A stretch of DNA of 23,526 bases, from assembly GCA_037176905.1 (NCBI GenBank), contig JBBBWG010005903.1:3857-27382 (forward strand), given 5' to 3'. Shown piece by piece: positions 8,018 through 18,896 of the stretch (the first letter of the stretch is position 1; every line of letters begins with the position of its first letter). Source of the DNA: Azolla pinnata (Eukaryota; Streptophyta; Polypodiopsida; Salviniales; Salviniaceae). The position numbers and the translations under genes were made by a program. Under the pieces are notes generated by a model. That model had not been told where the DNA came from. It did no database searches and was given only the letters and a program-made list of their open reading frames with translations.

Positions 8018-11000
8018 TCAAATGTCAGTCACCTGAGCATTACAAAAAACCCTATTGCCTTCGTTACCTTTGACATTAGAAATAATTTCTGTCAAGAATG
8101 CCAATAAACCCTCACAACTATCCCGGATGTCTAAAGAGACCTTATATACTTCCTCCTACAAAAACAGCGCCAGTTTTTATGTATGCTGTAATGTCAAGAA
8201 TGCAAGGAAAGCACACTTAAATAGGAGTGTGAAGAAAATAGTCACCATTTCCTCTGCACCACCATGGTTTCCATACAAGGGATCATCAATATCTTCCACC
8301 TAGAGAAAGATTAGAATAAATAACAGTTTGGATAGTCGAAATTGAGGCTGCAATATAGAATTATGTCATACCAAAGAAAATGCACATATTTATGTTACAC
8401 AAATGGAATGTCTCACTCGCACTTTCACTTCAAGCATAGCCATTAATTAGACACATATAGCAGAGAACATAGAGTGGTGACATGAGAAGGTATTCCATCA
8501 AAGAGCTAAAAAGAAATGATCAATTTTAACCAGACTGAACAGAAGTGTAAAGACAGACTGAAAAGCTCAACACAGCACATTCCCCCTTTCGCAATATTCT
8601 TTTACCTTCCGATGTGAACAAAAATCTCCCAATCTTTGAACTTTCCACGAATAGTAGCTATCTTTATCAATTGCCTCAAAGATAGTGACTTCCTTCAATG
8701 TATCGGATGCTGTGAACTAAACATATGAAAGATTAGTATGCAATAGAAATCTTAACTAAAGTCGGATATTCACTTAAGATTTCTCGCTTTTATGGAGGTG
8801 TTCTTCATCACTTTTAAATTTTAGAAAAAGGACTCTATTAGAGTTTCCAAAAGCTTAAAGAAAATTGGAACTTCTGGCAGAATTCTATTATCGTCCTGCT
8901 TATCAAAGCAAATGCACCGTGGGCAACAAAATCCCATCCCCAATGTTGTTCATATATGATTAAACATAAAAAGCCAGTGTGCATTGTCCCCTTTCCTTAG
9001 CCATTTATGAGTCATTTCTAAAATAGTAGACACTGCATATGTATGCATTATCTACGGATTTTCTGTTTCTTAGAATATTTCCATCCAACATTGCTGAGCT
9101 TCCCATTATACTACTCAATATTCTAAAATTGATGGGAACTGGAAGAATCTTCCAATCTATTCTTTTCAAGAACACACATTCACATTTTATTGAGGTTTTG
9201 ACTTGGTTATTTACAACCTTCCTACAGTAGAATAGACATGAATGATTGACCAGAAAATCAGTACCCTTCATCGATAAACAGCGATGGTGTAACCAAAAAA
9301 AACTGCATAACATTTTTTTAGCCGAGCACACCAGGTTATCCTCAGACAAAGTCCATTTGTAGTTCAAGGGTTCCAAACCAGCATCTCAACATCAAGAATT
9401 CATGAATGTAAGAGTCCTACTTTCAGTTGATTGCAGATGAATATTTGTTTACAGTAATTTACACAGACAAATAATACAAGAGTTGAAATTTCCGTGTTAA
9501 AATCAGTACACATGTCCTTCACAAATTGAATTATCCAGCTCAAAAAGATAAAAGTTGATGTGTTGAAGTAAGCTACCTTGTCCATTACTAATAGCAAATC
9601 ATACTCCACAACATCCTTGGCACAATTGAAGACCTTTGCAATGTGGTCTTTTATGTCTAAACCAATATCATCAGCAACCTCCAAGACACTGCCACTTGGG
9701 CTCTCCCCTACATTATAATCCCTTGTCCCCTGTACAACAAAAAGCAAGGTATTCACATTGAAAGAATCTCACAGGGAATGCAAGGTAAAGAACTCTTGAA
9801 GATGTATGTGCTATTCATAACAAAGTGTTTATGTCATTACTCAGCTTTTTCTTCTTTAGAACTTTAAATCTATAATATATTAAGTGACCATAGCCTTTAA
9901 AATGTCCTTCGTCACATGCATCGACCTCTAACCTCGTGCAAAGTTAAACTTTTGGAGTTTCTGCGAGTATTATGGATCTTATTGCGCAGTAAGCAATCTA
10001 AACCCTTTGCTGGGAGGATTGAGAGTTGCAGTGTTGTAACTCAGGTAAATGAGAAATTAAGCCATTTATACTAGAGTGCTGTCAACAAATCTCTCACAGA
10101 ATGAGGTAGTATATATTATGCCATTAAGGATTGCTAACCTTTGAGCTGCATTGAATGACATCTTGTAGATTCCTCTCCCTGATGAGAGATGTGAACATAG
10201 CTTCTGCAAACACAGATCGACACACGTTTCCCTCACTCAAGAAAAGCACCTTTAAGGTTTTGTCCGAGTGTTCGTTCTGTCAAGTTTGAAGGCAAGAAAC
10301 ATGGTGTTAGACATGCATTCCTGTCAAGATTATGATGAGAAGAAACCAGGAGGAGAAAGAAAGATCAGAACCACCGACAAAAAAAGGAGAGAATAGATGA
10401 TGTGACAAACACATATGAGTATTCAGAAGCATGCACTTGGTTAATCATTCTCCTTCAGACGCCTAGATCTGTAAATTATGACAAGAACATAGCCACTCAA
10501 GTGTTCCTGATCATCCGAGTCTGATCTCTTGTGTGTAAAAGCTTGGATTTTCAGGGAACCAAAACAAAAGAATCGAGCTGACGAAGAGCTCAAAGATCGG
10601 AAAGGCCGAACGCATCGTAAGGATGGAAGAAAGAATGCCAGTAATTCCAGTAAAAGAGAGGATGCGCGATGAGCAGCAAAGCAAGGAAGACGGACAGATA
10701 GAGAAGGGGGGAGGAGAGCAATGCAGTGGAAATGTACGGACCTGAACATGAGAAGGGAGAATGGATCGGAAGACCGGCTGAATGCAGTTGCTGCTCACGT
10801 CGAACATCTCCTTATCGCTGGCCTTCTCCAACGCCTCTTCATCATCAGATTGAAGGGCGGCCGCAGCCGCAGCAGTGTGGAGGCCCTTCTTGACCTTACA
10901 GGGATGAAGTGTCCAGCTGCGGCAACTTCCTCTTCGTCTTATCCGAAACCCTAAACGGGGCGAGGACGAGGACGAGGACGAGGACGAAGCTGAGAATAGC

Positions 11001-11035
11001 GATGGGCTTCCCGTGTTCACGAGAAGAAGAGACAT
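8018..11035 (-). CDS. Plastid-targeted LMW protein tyrosine phosphatase-like protein, catalytic Cys replaced by Ser
   Basis: Exons on the minus strand: 11035-10742, 10276-10139, 9729-9577, 8716-8606, 8299-8246, 8155-8018; 295 aa, every junction phase 0. Residues 1-60 are Ser- and Arg-rich with few acids, typical of a chloroplast transit peptide. The rest follows the low-molecular-weight phosphotyrosine phosphatase fold. The P-loop region is at 109-119 (LFLSEGNVCRS), then GTRDYNVGES, EYDLLLVMDK and the D-loop DDPLYG (general acid D238). In active enzymes the P-loop is C-x5-R-S. Here S112 occupies the Cys position, while C117, R118 and S119 remain. Cys-to-Ser at this site abolishes catalysis in known LMW-PTPs, so this is probably a pseudophosphatase or a binding protein. 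I believe related plant proteins may share SEGN but cannot confirm it. A final exon beyond a possible donor near 8066 cannot be excluded. The start was chosen as the first ATG; a longer in-frame extension begins at TTG and reads through the triplet repeat flank. Confidence 0.87.
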
Positions 11036-11145
11036 GGCGACAATGTACTCGGCAGTCTCGGATGATCCAAGGAAAGCTTCGAGCAATGGCAGATGATCGA
11101 GAAGGTTGTGGATGGGATGATGACGATGCTGATGATGATGGCAAT

Positions 11146-11880
11146 TTCTTCTTCTTCTTCTTCTTCTTCTTCTTCCGCTGCTGCTGCTCAAACAATTTGT
11201 TTCTTCTTCTTCTTCTTCTTCTTCTTCTTCTCAAACAATTTGTTTTCTGCTTCTTCTGCTTCTTCTTCTTCTTCTCAAACAATTTGTTTTCTTCTTCTTC
11301 TTCTTCTTCTTCTTCTGCTTCTTCTCAAACAATTTGTTTTCTGCTTCTTCTTCTTCTTCTTCTTCTTCTTCTTCTNNNNNNNNNNNNNNNNNNNNNNNNN
11401 NNNNNNNNNNNNNNNNNNNNNNNNNNNNNNNNNNNNNNNNNNNNNNNNNNNNNNNNNNNNNNNNNNNNNNNNNNNCTTCTTCTCAAACAATTTGTTTTCT
11501 GCTTCTTCTTCTTCTTCTTCTTCTTCTTCTTCTCAAACAATTTGTTTCTTCTTCTTCTCAAACAATTTGTTTCTTCTTCTTCTTCTTCTTCTTCTTCTTC
11601 TTCTTCTCAAACAATTTGTTTTCTTCTTCTTCTTCTTCTTCTCAAACAATTTGTTTTCTGCTTCTTCTTCTTCTTCTTCTTCTTCTTCTTCTCAAACAAT
11701 TTGTTTCTTCTTCTTCTCAAACAATTTGTTTCTTCTTCTTCTTCTTCTTCTTCTTCTTCTTCTTCTCAAACAATTTGTTTTCTTCTTCTTCTTCTTCTTC
11801 TCAAACAATTTGTTTTCTGCTTCTTCTTCTTCTTCTTCTTCTTCTTCTTCTTCTCAAACAATTTGTTTTCTTCTTCTTCT
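11146..11880. repeat. GAA/TTC triplet array with interspersed 13-bp inverted repeats and an assembly gap
   Basis: The plus strand is (CTT)n broken at intervals by AAACAATTTGTTT, an inverted repeat (AAACAA, T, TTGTTT). Fourteen copies are visible, starting at 11190, 11233, 11277, 11327, 11485, 11535, 11560, 11609, 11644, 11694, 11719, 11768, 11803 and 11856. From 11485 the pattern repeats with a 159-base period (11485, 11644, 11803), a higher-order unit. A 100-N gap interrupts it. The array begins about 110 bases upstream of the phosphatase-like ATG; in that gene's sense direction it reads GAA. Confidence 0.95.
11376..11475. other. Assembly gap (100 N)
   Basis: Exactly 100 N lie inside the triplet array. 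A round 100 is a common placeholder, so the true array length is unknown and may be much greater. Confidence 0.97.
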
Positions 11881-12676
11881 TGCCCAAAGTGGCCAAAGCA
11901 TCAACAATTCAACCCTAACCCTGACCCTTGAACCCTGATACTTAATCCCCGATCCCTCATCTGCAAAATGCTAATTCATATGAGTGCAAAAGATCGGAAA
12001 CGATCGGTCTATCCAATCGAGTCTGACCAAGCGAGATTTAATGAACAAAAACAGGTGGTTGACAGCAGCCGTTCATAGAAACATACAAATTTTTATCCTC
12101 CGGAACCTCGAACGGCATCAAAGAATCGGTGCATCAAACCCCCCGATCCTTGATCCTTGATCCCTAAGGACAGAAAAGCACTGGAAATGATGCGTATCGG
12201 TCGGATGATAGCCAAATGGGCAGCTCATCGTGCACCTGTAACTATTTTGTATCTTCCAGCGTCAAAACGGGAATCTACAACTTGCGAGCGCTTGCAGAAT
12301 ACACGATCGCATGTCGTTACCAAAAGGGCATGTGCACAAATGGAAGAAGGGCATAATTCGGGGATAGGCATCAGAGCGCTATTTGTCACAGATAGTGCCC
12401 GAGCAGAGCAATGCCAGGGAAAGAGAGAAGAAACTCGAGAGACAAGGATATAGCAGAAAACGAGACATGCACTCGAAGCAGAGTAGACCTAATAGTGCAA
12501 GTGATAGGAAACTCAGAGACAAGCAAGGATACATCAAAAAAACAAAAACAAAAACACAGTTAATATTCAGTAATCGGCGTCGTTCGCCTTTGACTCGGAA
12601 TCAAGGCGAACTCCTGTATTTATGCATAAGCCTAGCCTTTGTGCAGGCAAAAAAGATCCAGAGAGTACATGCAGAC
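11881..12676. other. Intergenic region between divergent phosphatase-like and HOZ-like genes
   Basis: No supported gene. Degenerate telomere-like CCCTAA and CCCTGA motifs lie at 11911-11937, and GATCCTTGATCCTTGATCCC-type short repeats near 12145-12168. The largest frame (12157-12453) has no recognisable domain. A TATTTAT motif lies at 12618-12624. The region may carry promoter elements for either flanking gene. Confidence 0.45.
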
Positions 12677-12689
12677 GAAGCTTCCAGAA
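12677..12689 (+). promoter_or_regulatory. Heat-shock element, perfect three-unit
   Basis: GAAGCTTCCAGAA reads as GAA-nn-TTC-nn-GAA, the canonical inverted pentamer arrangement bound by trimeric heat-shock factors (established). It lies about 380 bases upstream of the HOZ-like ATG. Confidence 0.65.
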
Positions 12690-12726
12690 AACTCTAAAAA
12701 CTTATCTGGAGCTTCTTCTCAAGAGT

Positions 12727-12744
12727 TTCCAGAACCTTCCGAAA
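12727..12744 (+). promoter_or_regulatory. Second heat-shock element
   Basis: TTCCAGAACCTTCCGAAA gives TTC-nn-GAA-nn-TTC in perfect register plus a near-match fourth unit (AAA for GAA). It sits 38 bases after the first element and about 330 bases before the HOZ-like ATG. Confidence 0.65.
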
Positions 12745-13034
12745 CCGTCGCACCCAAGTCTCATACCGTAAACACGCATTCGTTCGCTCGTTCGATATTT
12801 CACATAACGTCATCGTGAATGCGATCGAACTCTTGGTTAGATTACTTGATTGCAACAACGAAGACGAGATTGTTACGCAAGAATTAAGATCCAATCCATA
12901 ATTCAAAGGATTGAAATCTTTCAGTATTTCAGATGTATGTAAAACACAAAGGATGTGAGATCTTTGTGCAAAGTCACAGTTTCAGTTCAGTTCAGTTTCA
13001 GAGAAGTGGAGAGAGAGAGTCAGAGACAGTAGTC

Positions 13035-13054
13035 AGAGAGAGAGAGAGAGAGAG
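13035..13054 (+). repeat. (AG)10 tract in the HOZ-like 5' UTR or core promoter
   Basis: A pure AG run ends 16 bases before the ATG at 13071, preceded by AGAGAG-rich sequence from 13009. GA tracts just upstream of start codons are common in plants and can bind BBR/BPC GAGA factors. A second (AG)n run lies in intron 3 at about 14794-14809. Confidence 0.8.
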
Positions 13055-13070
13055 TTCCTCCTTCGATTCG

Positions 13071-16000
13071 ATGTGGGCGATGGCTATTTCTGCTTCCCGG
13101 AGCTTTTGGCTTCTCCCTTCATCGCCAAACCCCCTTTCTGCATTTGGGTTCCCTCCGTTTTCTCCTCCCATCGCTCGCTCTGCCCCCCCTCGCCCACGCA
13201 ACATCTCCTCCTCCACCATGGCCACCAATACTGCCTCGCCCTCGCAGGTCAGTCCTCCTCCTCCTCCTCCCCATTGTATACTATTCTACCCGTTCCGGAT
13301 TGCATCCTGTTTCATGTTTGACTTCTGCTCTCACCCCTCTTTTAAGGGGTTTCGGATTCGTGCCTCGTTTTCTAGATTCACGGTTTCTGCTTTTGTCGCC
13401 ATTTGTAGACGCTCTTTCATCACAAGGTTTCCTGCGACTCTAAGATATCGATGCCTCTTTCCTCACGACCTTGGCTCTGATTCTCCAGGCACTTCGATTT
13501 TTCTTTGCTTCAATGGCGTAGTTCGAGATTTTGAGAATCTGGGAATAAAATAGTTCTATTTTGTGAGAGGTGGTGTTGTATGAATTGTGAAAAAAATGAA
13601 TCTTTTCTGTCTAAATCTGTGGGTAATATTGAAATCTGATTAATAGCTTGTTGAATATAGAATTATCGTATGCACACTCCTCTGGCTGAACGAAACCACT
13701 CAATCCTGCGATTCTCTAAACTTTAAATTAAAATTATTGTAAGCGTAATCCTCTGCTTGAATGAAGCTATTCAACCTTAAATGGATATTTTTGTGCATTT
13801 CTTTTCAAAGTAATTGCTAGCATATCCTCCTTATCAACACTTCATATGCATTCGTTTTTTTTATATCTCACAGACTGCAACCGAGAAAGAAGAACACGAG
13901 TTCTGGGAGCGTGTCATAGCACATCAAGTAAGAACATTTACGCCAAATCTCATTGAGTATTGGATTTGCTATTTTGCTTTTTGCAATAGTTTTCTAGCAA
14001 GGAATTGGCTTTTCTGTATTTTGGCTTTGGACTTGAGCTATATGTTGTTTATGCCGCAAAGTGTATTTGCTCTATAGCTCAGCATTCGTTTTCTTGAATT
14101 ATAGCTATGTACACATGGAATTTCTATTAAAAACATGATAAAAATGCTACAAAGAATATATGAGGGTCTATCACGTATTTCCTCATTCATGAAATGACTG
14201 CAATCATTTGTGAGGGCAGGCTAGATTACTTATTGGGACAAGCAGGAATTATTCTGGTCTAAAGAAGGTTTTCGATGTTTTATGTTATCTTTGTGATAAT
14301 TCCAATTTCCTATTAATTTCTTGTAAAAAAATACAATTTTCTACACTTCTATATATGTGCAGAAAGAAGCAGCAAAGCTTTCTATCATCGAAGAATCACG
14401 AACGCTGATCAGTAAGACCCGTAATGCATTTGTTGCAACTGTTTCACAGGTATAGCCTGAGATTCTCAAAATATTTACTCCGAGAGGTTGACATAGATGT
14501 ATTTTTCCTCCTTCTAGCTCAAGAAGCTATAGAGATCTTTTGTATCTAGGCCAAATCTGTCATGGATCTTCATCTTCTAGAACATTTATTTGTTGAACTT
14601 GATTTTCTTGGGGGTTTTGCGATTTTATGGTTTATCCTCATGTATCCGATGCCTTAGATCACCCTCTGCCAGAAAGGATTTGTTCCATATAAATATCCCA
14701 CGTGTGCCAATGCGCAGTATGTAATTATGTTATTGCTCATTCGCTTAAACTTCCGAAGTTGTCTGATGCATCTCGCCATTGCCTCTACACATCAGAGAGA
14801 GAGAGAGAGCGAAGAATCCATATCAATATGTTTTCCTAAATCTATGTGTGATAAGGGCTCACATGAACTTCAATAGTTTGTGACAGAAATACGAAGGGTT
14901 CCCCTATACTTCGCTTCTTGATGTTGCTGCAGAACAGGATGGGAGCCTAATTACTGCAGTTAGCAGTCTGTCTCTACATACAAAGGTACAATATTGCTAA
15001 ACCTTTCAAAGTGTCCCTCTTCCCTGGAAAATTCAAGTAGGCTTTGAGGTTATATAATGTCTTATAAAACCTGTTGCGATGGGCTTGTTTTGTTTTCTCT
15101 TTATTCTTCTGTTACATTTTTGGCTACACAACAAGTATGGAGAACTGTTGTATGTATTACCTGCAGTTACAAAAAATGGATATTTCTCAAAACCTGTTTA
15201 GTGTCTGATTATACCGTGGGCATTGGAATCACATTGTTGATCTTTCTCTAGGTTTGCTGCACAAAGTATTAAAATTTCGTCAGTCACGTCAAAGAGTTGA
15301 CTTTGTTCATTTATGAAGGTTTTCTGGAAAGTATAATAGAAAAGGGAGTTGGCTGCATTTACGTTCTCTTGGAATACTTGTTAAATTGAATGTAATTTGT
15401 CATTGACACAGGATTTACAAAAATGCCCCAAGTGCTCCTTACTAATTATGAAGGATAAAGCGGATAGAAGCGACGTAGTGATCACATATATTGGTGAGGC
15501 TGCAGAGGTACAGTTTCATATTTTGATATTAATAATGCCCTAATTTAGCTACATGGTTTTGGGTTTGAATTACTTCTCCTTGTGGTGGTATATTTAGTGC
15601 ATGCTACTTAAGTAAAATTACCTTCTCGCCTCTTTGGCCTGAATGTTTGTAAATCATTATCCTTAACTTTTGCAGTATGAATAATGTTGCGGATTTGCAT
15701 ATCATTCATAATCAAGGTTCAGAATGAGGCCATTTCACCCTGGACCTTGAAATATCACATAAGGGAAATTTTGTAATAATAGTTTTTCAATCTCTGTATG
15801 TACACCTTTTTCCTTCTCATCTCCAGTTTTGCAGCGCGTAATTTATTGAATTTTCATGCTGTCCCTTAGGTACCTGAACACAGTCAGAAAGGTGCGCGTG
15901 AAATTTTTCTTGCCAAACATCCTGATGCTTTCTGGGTAGGGACTGAATATTTCTCCATTACCGAACAAAATATATTTTTCCATGTTTTCTAAGCATTTGT

Positions 16001-17731
16001 GTGCTTAATACTTGAAGGTGGACTTTGGGGATTTCAAATTCCTGCGCATCGAACCAAAATTTATTCGCTTCTTAACTGGAAGTGCTACTCCATTTAACAG
16101 AAATGGAGGTGACCAACTATTTAATTCTGGAAATGTGGATTTTAGGAGATTTGTATGACTTTTTCTAAATGGGGGATCAGCTTTTATAGCAATAGAATTG
16201 AATATAGCAATGATAGGCCACTAAAAGTTGGACATATCTTTTAACAGAGTTTTCTGGGGATGAGTTCAGAACTGCAAAAGTTGATCCAATTTCAGAATTT
16301 TCAGCACCCATAGCGGTAACATACGAACAGATTCTTGTCTGTAGATTGTAAGGATCTTGCCTAGTCATCTAACTCCACGTGTTTCTGTTGAAGAGCAGTC
16401 TCATATGAACAAAGACCATGCTGATGAGACAAAGTTTATGGTGGAGAAATCATTGGGTGTGAAGGTGGGTTAACAATTATTCTTTATTTATAAACATTTT
16501 GAAGATTCTTATTATATCTCATCAGGCCTTCTTTTCTCTCTTAGCCTCTCTCATACAGACACTTGCACCTCCCCCACTGCCCTTACACTCTATATTTCTT
16601 GGGCTGGAAATGAATTATCTATAAGTGACCTTAGACAGATGCTTCACATTTAATGTCTGTGAAATCTGCTAAATATCTAAACTTCTTGGCCTAGAAGGCA
16701 ATGAGTGAAGGGTCCTTAATCATTTATGTCTCTCTCATTGTATATTTAGGTTGAGAATGCGAAGATTATCGACTTGGACAGATTGGGACTCAATGTTCAG
16801 GTATGAAGATGAAAGCTCTTATCTTTTCCCTGGTTTTAGCCAATGTTTGATATGATACGCTAAGGCAGGATGTCATATGATGGTATCCGAATCTCCAATG
16901 TGACACTTATGCACAGGAAATATGGAGGCATGTTTCTGATGCACAATGTGGCTATTACAATAGGAGCTTATAATATAGACTTATGTGTAATCATATCACC
17001 ATAGCAATTTGGAAAGCAAATTTGACACACATCTATCATGTGTAAGTAACATTTTATTCACCATAACAATTTGGAAAGCAGTTTTGACACACAGCTATCA
17101 AATGTATCATAAAATTTCACAGACATGTGTCCGTTTACTGTATTACCTTCATATCATGATGCATGGACAATATGTAACAAGGGCAGACTAATGGAACATG
17201 GGTGTACTTAGGTTTGAGAATATATTTCCAAAGGCTTTCACTCTGTGCAAGTCAACAAAGCCTGCTCGAGCATCAATCCTTGCACACTTCCCAAACATGA
17301 TGTTAGCAGACAGTAGGAATTTCTACTTTCCTTTGCTTTTTCCATTTGGAATACAATTTCCTCATTTAATGGATTGCAGCTCTCGTGCATGTTTTTCGAG
17401 ACCTCTCATCTCAACAATCACACGGGGCTTTTGTGTGGCATAAAAGCAAACCAATGCCATTTGTCATAGTAATTGTGGCTCTTAAGGTTTTTCTAAGTGG
17501 GATTGCTTTTATATTGACCAGATTGGATTCCAAGGCAAGCCAATGAAACTAAGAATTCCATTCCCGAGACCAGCTGAGAGTAGAAAGTAAGTTTTAGCCT
17601 AAATTTTCTCACATTGCTGTGACCAAACATTTTTGGAATTCATTGCAAAATTGCTCAGTTGCCTGTTTTTGTGCTTTTACAGGGATGTAAAAACTTTGAT
17701 TGTGGAAATGACGGAAACGCCAAAATCATAG
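13071..17731 (+). CDS. HOZ: HOZ/HugZ-like FMN-binding split-barrel and DUF2470 protein, plastid-targeted
   Basis: Twelve exons: 13071-13247, 13874-13927, 14363-14449, 14887-14985, 15412-15507, 15870-15935, 16018-16108, 16248-16315, 16399-16464, 16750-16800, 17522-17586, 17683-17731; 322 aa. All introns are GT-AG and phase is kept throughout. Residues 1-50 are Ser- and Pro-rich with Arg and few acids, like a transit peptide. A pyridoxamine-phosphate-oxidase-type split barrel covers about 80-220 (QKYEGFPYTSLLD, SSLSLHTKDL, KHPDAFWVDFGDFKFLRIEP). A C-terminal DUF2470-type domain follows with SHMNKDHADET at 247-257 and the closing FPRPAESRKDVKTLIVEM. The match to Arabidopsis HOZ (At3g03890), as I remember it, runs nearly end to end and in length. 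HugZ proteins bind or degrade haem; whether plant HOZ is an active haem oxygenase I cannot tell from sequence. Introns total about 3.7 kb; the 720-base intron 10 holds a direct repeat. The frame is open upstream to 12933 but that part is the GA-rich leader. Confidence 0.92.
16997..17105 (+). repeat. Two-copy direct repeat in HOZ-like intron 10
   Basis: CACCATARCAATTTGGAAAG followed by a TTTTGACACACA-type stretch occurs at about 16997 and again at 17059, a 62-base period, with a few differences. It lies well inside the intron at 16801-17521. Confidence 0.8.
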
Positions 17732-18896
17732 TCGGCTTTCCAGGATCATTCAGGAGATTCTGTAATTATGTTATTTTTCAAGACTGGTTAACTAACAAAC
17801 ACATCACTCTTAACAAAGTTGGCAGTTGAATTGGTGCATGCTTGTACATTATTTATTTTCACTCGCTCTCTCTCTCTATATATATATATCACTCTTAAAA
17901 GAAGCACAACGCTTGTTTGGCTGGCTACACATGAATCATATATATAGATGTTGAAATGTTACAAACTGCGGTCGAAACTTAAAATAGAATGCAGCATTTT
18001 TCTCTCATATTATTCATAAAACATCTCAGGTATGCCCTTAAATAATATTCAGTATACTTCACAAGTAGCATGTACAGTAGAAGACCTATGTGGACTGTAT
18101 ATTGGAAGTATTTAAGACCTTTAATCAATTCAGGAATAGTGAACTGGCTGTGGGATTTATATTATTGTTGGTATTGTCAATAATGCAATTGCTTTCTTGT
18201 CACTTGTATATATTGACTGTATTATGGATGGTCCATGCTTGGCCTTCATATCCCCAGGAGCTGGTAAATCATTAGAAAGTATAAGCAGCTTATGGAAAAA
18301 CAAGCGGCATCAATAAGCAACATTTGTTATACTGAACACCTACCTATTAATATAAATGTATAGTAAGAGATGCTCGACTTTTATGCATCATTCCATTTCA
18401 GTACTGCTATTTAATTTTTTGTTAGCAAATATATTGTTAGTAATAAACAATCCGGCGTGAGGAACAATCTGCAAGAAATGCATGTGTTGTTTTTTTGCTG
18501 CTAACAAACACATTAAAAAAGGGAATTCCGAACAGTGAATTTAAAAATCACCTTAAAATAGAAGTATGAACGCCAGGAAACCAAATGGATGAAGCCTTCC
18601 CGTGAGTTTGAGCTGTCTTTTGTAACGGGTAGATCATAATTCTCTTTTTCTCAAGGTGAGGTCCTGTGGTAGAATTGCAATATTTTGCTCATCTGATAAA
18701 AGATTTGTTCATGTGGTCTGTTGATGGTGTTCAAGCCTTAAAAATCGAAACTTTGCGATTGTACATTTTAACCTGCTAGATATGACACATGTTCAATATA
18801 CCCACAGAAATGAAGTTGATGCTTGGCTCTGTATAGCAGGAGACAGCTGCAATAAGCTTCACGCTAGCAGCCAACTGTCTAGATGATTGGCTAAAC
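17732..18896. other. Convergent intergenic region between HOZ-like and PPR genes
   Basis: AT-rich DNA between two converging 3' ends. A CT run followed by a (TA)n microsatellite lies at about 17864-17889. I looked on the minus strand just beyond the PPR stop for the missing E2 or DYW sequence in all frames and saw none. Nothing else is recognisable. Confidence 0.55.

Noticed and set aside
11036-11191. N-terminal extension of the phosphatase-like protein, Arg- and His-rich
   Set aside because: The frame opens only at a TTG and reads through the flank of the triplet array; the first ATG at 11035 gives a normal transit peptide.
11190-11868. CRISPR-like look: short palindromic repeats at intervals
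   Set aside because: The spacers are all CTT triplets and not unique sequence, spacing varies, and the host is a plant nuclear genome.
10909-11938. Long plus-strand open frames (up to 340 codons) rich in Ser, Leu and Phe
   Set aside because: They are translations of the CTT triplet array and run through the N gap; the real gene here is on the other strand.
12157-12453. 98-codon plus-strand frame between the divergent genes
   Set aside because: No domain, no splice partner, and composition like the surrounding intergenic DNA.
12933-13070. Upstream in-frame extension of the HOZ-like protein (46 residues)
   Set aside because: It starts at 12933 in an ATG with little support and translates the AG-rich leader into RERERES; the transit peptide fits better from 13071.
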